The translations under genes were made by a program, and so were the position numbers. A stretch of 64,000 nt of DNA from Anaerolineales bacterium (GTDB taxonomy: Bacteria; Chloroflexota; Anaerolineae; Anaerolineales; Villigracilaceae). Positions within the stretch are counted from its first letter, which is position 1; each line of letters begins with the position of its first letter. The stretch spans positions 19,854 to 83,853 of the forward strand of contig JABFSL010000004.1 in assembly GCA_013140605.1 (NCBI GenBank), given 5' to 3'. Positions 60,663-64,000 of this stretch are shown here, in pieces. The notes beneath the pieces were generated by a model. It was not told the DNA's origin. It saw only the letters and a program-made list of their open reading frames with translations, and made no database searches.

Positions 60663-62267
60663 TTGGCACAAGAAAACCCCGATAACCAGCCGATCCAACT
60701 CAACCTGCGCATTGAAAACCCGCCGCGATTTTTTCTCTTCATGGCAATCCTGCTCTTGGGCTCCATCCTCATCCGCAACTTGTGGGTGTCTGATGACTCC
60801 TTCATCACCATGCGCTTCATTGACAACTTCCTGCATGGCTACGGTCTGGTGTGGAATGTCGGCGAGCGCGTGCAGGCTTTTACGCATCCATTATGGTTGT
60901 TCGTCGTCCTGCCTTTTGCGCGTATTTTCAAAGATCCGCTTTATGCGTTATATGTGCCACCCCTGATAACTTCACTGACGGCAATTTATCTTTTTCTTTC
61001 AAACTTTGCAAAAACCACGCGTACCATCACTATTGCCACAATTGCATTGGGCGGCTCGATGGCCTTCATGGATTATTCGTCCTCAGGCCTTGAAAATCCG
61101 CTCACGCATTTGCTGCTGGTTATTTTTTTCATTGTCTTTTTGCGTGAAGATTCCTCACTTATTCGTAAACTCTTCCGCCTTTCCCTATTGATGGCACTCG
61201 GTGCGCTCAACCGCCTCGACACAGCCTTATTCTTTCTCCCCGCACTAGTCTATCAATTCTGGCAGTGTCGTGCCCAATTACGTCCAGCCATCAAAGCTGT
61301 ACTAACTGGCTTTCTGCCTCTGATCCTATGGGAAATTTTCGCCACCTTTTATTATGGCTTCCCCTTTCCAAATACTTTTTACACCAAGGCACAAACAGGT
61401 CTCGATACCTTTTACCTGCTCAAACAAGGCGCGGCTTACTTCACCAACTCCATTCACTGGGATACTTTCACTCTCGGTGCAGGCTTGCTCGGCCTGATCT
61501 CCGTCGGCCTTCAACGCGACGCCAAACGCATCCTCATCGCCGTCGGGATGATCTTCTACGCCTGCTATGTGTTGTGGATTGGCGGCGACTTTATGTCTGG
61601 TAGATTCTTCTCTGGGATTTTTCTAACGGGTCTCGTACTTTTACTGACCTACGATCCCAGCCCGACCTTTGGCCTGATCCCGTCCAATTATTATTATCTC
61701 GGCCTTGTCCTGCTTCTGATCCTCGGCCTTTCGGCCGAGCGTCCGCCCATTTTGATGCGCGGCGACCAGTTCGGCTCTCCAGATGACCAATACGGAATCG
61801 CCAACGAAAAATATTATTACTTCGGCGCCAACGGCTGGACCAATCACTTTAAATACAATACCAAATTCAATTTGGGCGTCGAAGGTGACGAAGCCCGCAA
61901 GGCGGGCATCTCGCCGATTGACCAGAACGTGATCGGTTTCTTCGGCTATTATGTTGGGCCGAACATTTACATCATCGACTCGCACGCGCTGGCCGACCCA
62001 TTGCGCGCACATTTGCCAGTCATCGGCCCCAGCCGTGTGGGACATTATGAACGTGCCATGCCTCTCGGTTACCGCGAAACCATCACAAACAGATTCGCCA
62101 AAAACGAGATCGTTAATCCGTACTTAAAATTGTATTATGACAATCTGATGATCGTAATACGTGGAGATCTTTTCGCCCCCGGCCGAATCAGGGAGATCAT
62201 CAATTTCAACCTCGGTGCATACGATGATCTGATCAAACGCTATCTTGACTCTCCCGAACCAAGATAG
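60663..62267 (+). CDS. Polytopic GT-C type membrane protein
   Basis: 534 residues with about ten hydrophobic segments and a C-terminal soluble part. The opening loop after the first helix has an acidic pair, NLWVSDDSFITMRFIDNFLHGYGLVWNVGERVQAFTHPLW, as in GT-C glycosyltransferases using polyprenyl-phosphate sugars, such as the arabinofuranosyltransferases of actinobacteria. TTG at 60663 is chosen because GGAGGG stands at 60648-60653; upstream in-frame ATGs run through repeat DNA. Donor and acceptor are unknown. Confidence 0.78.
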   Translation: MAQENPDNQPIQLNLRIENPPRFFLFMAILLLGSILIRNLWVSDDSFITMRFIDNFLHGYGLVWNVGERVQAFTHPLWLFVVLPFARIFKDPLYALYVPPLITSLTAIYLFLSNFAKTTRTITIATIALGGSMAFMDYSSSGLENPLTHLLLVIFFIVFLREDSSLIRKLFRLSLLMALGALNRLDTALFFLPALVYQFWQCRAQLRPAIKAVLTGFLPLILWEIFATFYYGFPFPNTFYTKAQTGLDTFYLLKQGAAYFTNSIHWDTFTLGAGLLGLISVGLQRDAKRILIAVGMIFYACYVLWIGGDFMSGRFFSGIFLTGLVLLLTYDPSPTFGLIPSNYYYLGLVLLLILGLSAERPPILMRGDQFGSPDDQYGIANEKYYYFGANGWTNHFKYNTKFNLGVEGDEARKAGISPIDQNVIGFFGYYVGPNIYIIDSHALADPLRAHLPVIGPSRVGHYERAMPLGYRETITNRFAKNEIVNPYLKLYYDNLMIVIRGDLFAPGRIREIINFNLGAYDDLIKRYLDSPEPR

Positions 62268-62312
62268 AACTCGTGGATTTTCTGGTAAGTACATTTTTCA
62301 AAGACTTCATCC

Positions 62313-62855
62313 ATGAATTCATTCCCCCATCATCGTATTGTTGTGATCGGCACAACCTCATCAGGAAAATCCACACTGGCGAAGCAACTCGCAGAAAAAA
62401 TTGGCGGTAACTTTATCGAGCTGGATGCTTTACATTGGGAGCCGAATTGGGCCGAGGCAAAACTCGAAGTATTTCGAGAGCGCGCCGAAACGGCGACCAG
62501 TTCACAGGTCTGGGTGGTGGCGGGGAATTATCATGTGGTGCGCGATATTATCTGGCCGCGCGCAGATGCAGTCATCTGGCTGGATTATCCATTTCACATC
62601 GTCTTCTGGCGGATGCTGACGCGCACGATCCGCAGGGCTGTTACAAAGGAAAAATTATTCTCAGGTAATGTAGAAAATTTTTGGACTCACATGAAGGTAT
62701 GGTCTGACGACTCGCTCTTCCATTGGCTGTTCAAAACCTACTGGCGGCGCAAGCGCGAATATCCCAAGCTATTTGCTTTGCCCGAAAATGCCCATTTGAA
62801 AGTGATTCACTTTAAACATCCAAAAGAAGCTGAAGAATGGCTGGCGAAAATATAA
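62313..62855 (+). CDS. P-loop kinase, topology-modulation/adenylate-kinase-like
   Basis: 180-residue P-loop protein. Walker A is GTTSSGKST, followed by FIELDALHWEPNW, and the middle has VWVVAGNYHVVRDIIWPRADAVIWLDYPF, typical of proteins annotated as DNA topology modulation protein or FlaR. Members are small nucleotide-kinase-like enzymes with no fixed substrate. It is convergent with the next membrane gene, one base apart. Confidence 0.88.
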   Translation: MNSFPHHRIVVIGTTSSGKSTLAKQLAEKIGGNFIELDALHWEPNWAEAKLEVFRERAETATSSQVWVVAGNYHVVRDIIWPRADAVIWLDYPFHIVFWRMLTRTIRRAVTKEKLFSGNVENFWTHMKVWSDDSLFHWLFKTYWRRKREYPKLFALPENAHLKVIHFKHPKEAEEWLAKI

Positions 62856-62856
62856 T

Positions 62857-63348
62857 TTATCGTTTGCGAAGCCATCCAATCAGTTGGGCCAAATCCAAAA
62901 CGGTCACGATCAACAATAAAACGCCCCATTCATTTGTAAACGCCCCGCGTAAAAACATCGTGATGGATGCAATGAACAGCCCGATCAACGAAAGCAAACT
63001 AAGCCGCGCAATATGACGGCGCTCCATTCCGCGCTTATCTTCTCTTGCGGGAAGAAAAATCAGGCGCTGACGAAACCGAGTCAGATCCCATGCGACCAGC
63101 GCAAATATCCCGCCTGAGAACATCCAGCCCGGTGCAAACCGAAACCACAAGCCAAATGCAGATGCAAGAATAACGAGAACCAAAGCGAACGATGAAAACC
63201 ATCGCACGCCGTTCCACAATGTGACCAGCCATGCCGCCCCAAGGATGATGATCCATCGTGTCACCGCATTCAGCCCGATCTCGGAATATCCCCATGCGAG
63301 CGACCCAATGCCAATTAGAATACTGGAAATAAGCGCAACTCTTGTCAC
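62857..63348 (-). CDS. Membrane protein of unknown function
   Basis: 163 residues with six short hydrophobic segments in two groups (about 5-85 and 113-158), separated by a basic loop (TRFRQRLIFLPAREDKRGMERRH). No named family is recognised. It is convergent with the P-loop kinase and divergent from the DUF309 gene. Confidence 0.75.
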   Translation of the reverse strand: MTRVALISSILIGIGSLAWGYSEIGLNAVTRWIIILGAAWLVTLWNGVRWFSSFALVLVILASAFGLWFRFAPGWMFSGGIFALVAWDLTRFRQRLIFLPAREDKRGMERRHIARLSLLSLIGLFIASITMFLRGAFTNEWGVLLLIVTVLDLAQLIGWLRKR

Positions 63349-63416
63349 AATAACCTCCGCAAGAATTCTACCTCAAGCCACATGGTATACTGCCGCGATA
63401 AAAGGATGAAGGATAA

Positions 63417-63929
63417 ATGATGAAGGATGAATTTGTTTGCAACGGCATATTACATCCGAAAGCAATTGAGGGATTGAAGTTATTTAACGAAAAGAAATTC
63501 TTTGAAGCACACGAAGAATTAGAAGATGCCTGGCGTCAGGAAACAGGCGAAATCCGAAACTTGTATCAGGGAATATTGCAGGTGGCAGTCACCTATTTAC
63601 ACATCACACGCAGAAATTATAACGGCGCGGTCAAAGTATATGAACGCAGTACAAAATGGCTGAAAAACTGGCCTGAAATTTGCAGGGGAATTTATGTGGA
63701 AAAATTAAGTAGCGATGCGGAAAATATTATAAAAACTCTGAAATCATTGGGGGTGGAAAATATCGCTCAATTCGACATATCATCATTCCCACCCATCACT
63801 TGGAATGAGAAAAGAGTATGGACATGCGACCGCTGCGGAACCGAGATGCACGAAAAGAATTGCAAGGTCACCTGCCCCAACTGTGGAAATCGTTTTGACT
63901 GCTCGGACTTGAATATTTATTTTGATTAA
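63417..63929 (+). CDS. DUF309 protein with C-terminal zinc ribbon
   Basis: 170 residues. Residues 12-75 carry the DUF309 signature: GLKLFNEKKFFEAHEELEDAWRQETGEIRNLYQGILQVAVTYLHI. A C-terminal zinc ribbon (about 139-160; CDRCGTEM, CPNCGNRF) is an addition not present in ordinary DUF309 proteins. The function is unknown. The ATG at 63420 is an equally possible start. Confidence 0.85.
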   Translation: MMKDEFVCNGILHPKAIEGLKLFNEKKFFEAHEELEDAWRQETGEIRNLYQGILQVAVTYLHITRRNYNGAVKVYERSTKWLKNWPEICRGIYVEKLSSDAENIIKTLKSLGVENIAQFDISSFPPITWNEKRVWTCDRCGTEMHEKNCKVTCPNCGNRFDCSDLNIYFD

Positions 63930-63972
63930 TAAGTGCGTCGTACCTTACTTAATGAGATAAAACCAACAGAGG

Positions 63973-64000
63973 AGATTTTCCTGATTAACCAGGAAAATCT
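63973..64000. terminator. Hairpin at the window edge
   Basis: AGATTTTCCTG and CAGGAAAATCT pair perfectly around a 6-base loop, ending exactly at the last base. Sequence beyond the edge is needed to see whether a T-run follows. Confidence 0.6.

Noticed and set aside
1..64000. tRNA, rRNA and known riboswitches
   Set aside because: I scanned gene-free stretches for tRNA-like TTCGAATCC loops, T-box AGGGTGG segments and similar signals and saw none; most gaps are filled by hairpins and repeats.

Overview
The window looks like a chromosomal segment of an Anaerolineae-type Chloroflexota bacterium. This rests on the mix of gene families: a complete liv-type ABC operon, a cytoplasmic kinase with a long ectodomain, abundant TIR-domain proteins, TIM-barrel lipoproteins, DUF192/DUF177/DUF309 proteins, and many interspersed palindromic repeats. 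It is an inference; there is no rRNA or other taxonomic marker here, and I found no tRNA or CRISPR array.

Layout. 1-6.8 kb: ftsH (minus), a CDF metal transporter, exonuclease III, a lone receiver domain, a DUF192 protein overlapping a LysM/M23 cell-wall hydrolase, and a cyclic-nucleotide-binding protein. 7.1-12.7 kb: a full branched-chain amino-acid type ABC operon (binding protein, two permeases, two ATPases) with a hairpin after the binding-protein gene. 12.8-19.5 kb: an FAD oxidoreductase, CinA with a degenerate C-terminal domain, an M14 peptidase, an amidohydrolase fused to a CYTH domain, and a membrane protein.

19.6-26.5 kb is an accessory block that I read as a cluster of integron attC sites without an integrase. 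Two complete attC sites of 136-140 bp have RYYYAAC and GTTRRRY outer cores, and several further sites are split, inverted, collapsed or truncated. They separate small AT-richer genes: unknowns, an AraC regulator, membrane proteins, MmcQ/YjbR, a MarR/DUF998 divergent pair with a palindromic operator, and an SRPBCC protein.

26.7-44.4 kb returns to core genes: two paralogous TIM-barrel lipoproteins, MltG, RuvX, cysteine desulfurase, an MFS transporter, a phosphohexomutase, a BrnT toxin/antitoxin pair, TatD, a polyprenyl synthase, a DUF177 protein, a GT87-like protein and metG. metG is preceded by a consensus promoter whose predicted start falls on the ATG of a 32-residue peptide containing eight Met codons, followed by an intrinsic terminator. 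This looks like leader-peptide attenuation of methionyl-tRNA synthetase through a leaderless mRNA.

44.4-53.0 kb is a TIR locus on the minus strand. Four intact genes share nearly the same TIR domain but carry different partners (XRE and LuxR-type HTH; two GAF-like domains; an unknown beta-rich domain; none). At least four broken TIR starts lie between them. A 699-residue protein with nucleoside-deoxyribosyltransferase-like folds sits downstream of the TIR-only gene. This is the best candidate for an undescribed immune or signalling system.

53.1-64.0 kb: an SRPBCC-PDZ-DinB fusion followed by a MITE-like element with an 8-bp target duplication, a nucleosidase/PncC operon, a Ser/Thr kinase with an RskA-like ectodomain, a Yip1 protein, a class III aminotransferase, a GT-C type membrane protein, a P-loop kinase, a membrane protein and a DUF309 protein.
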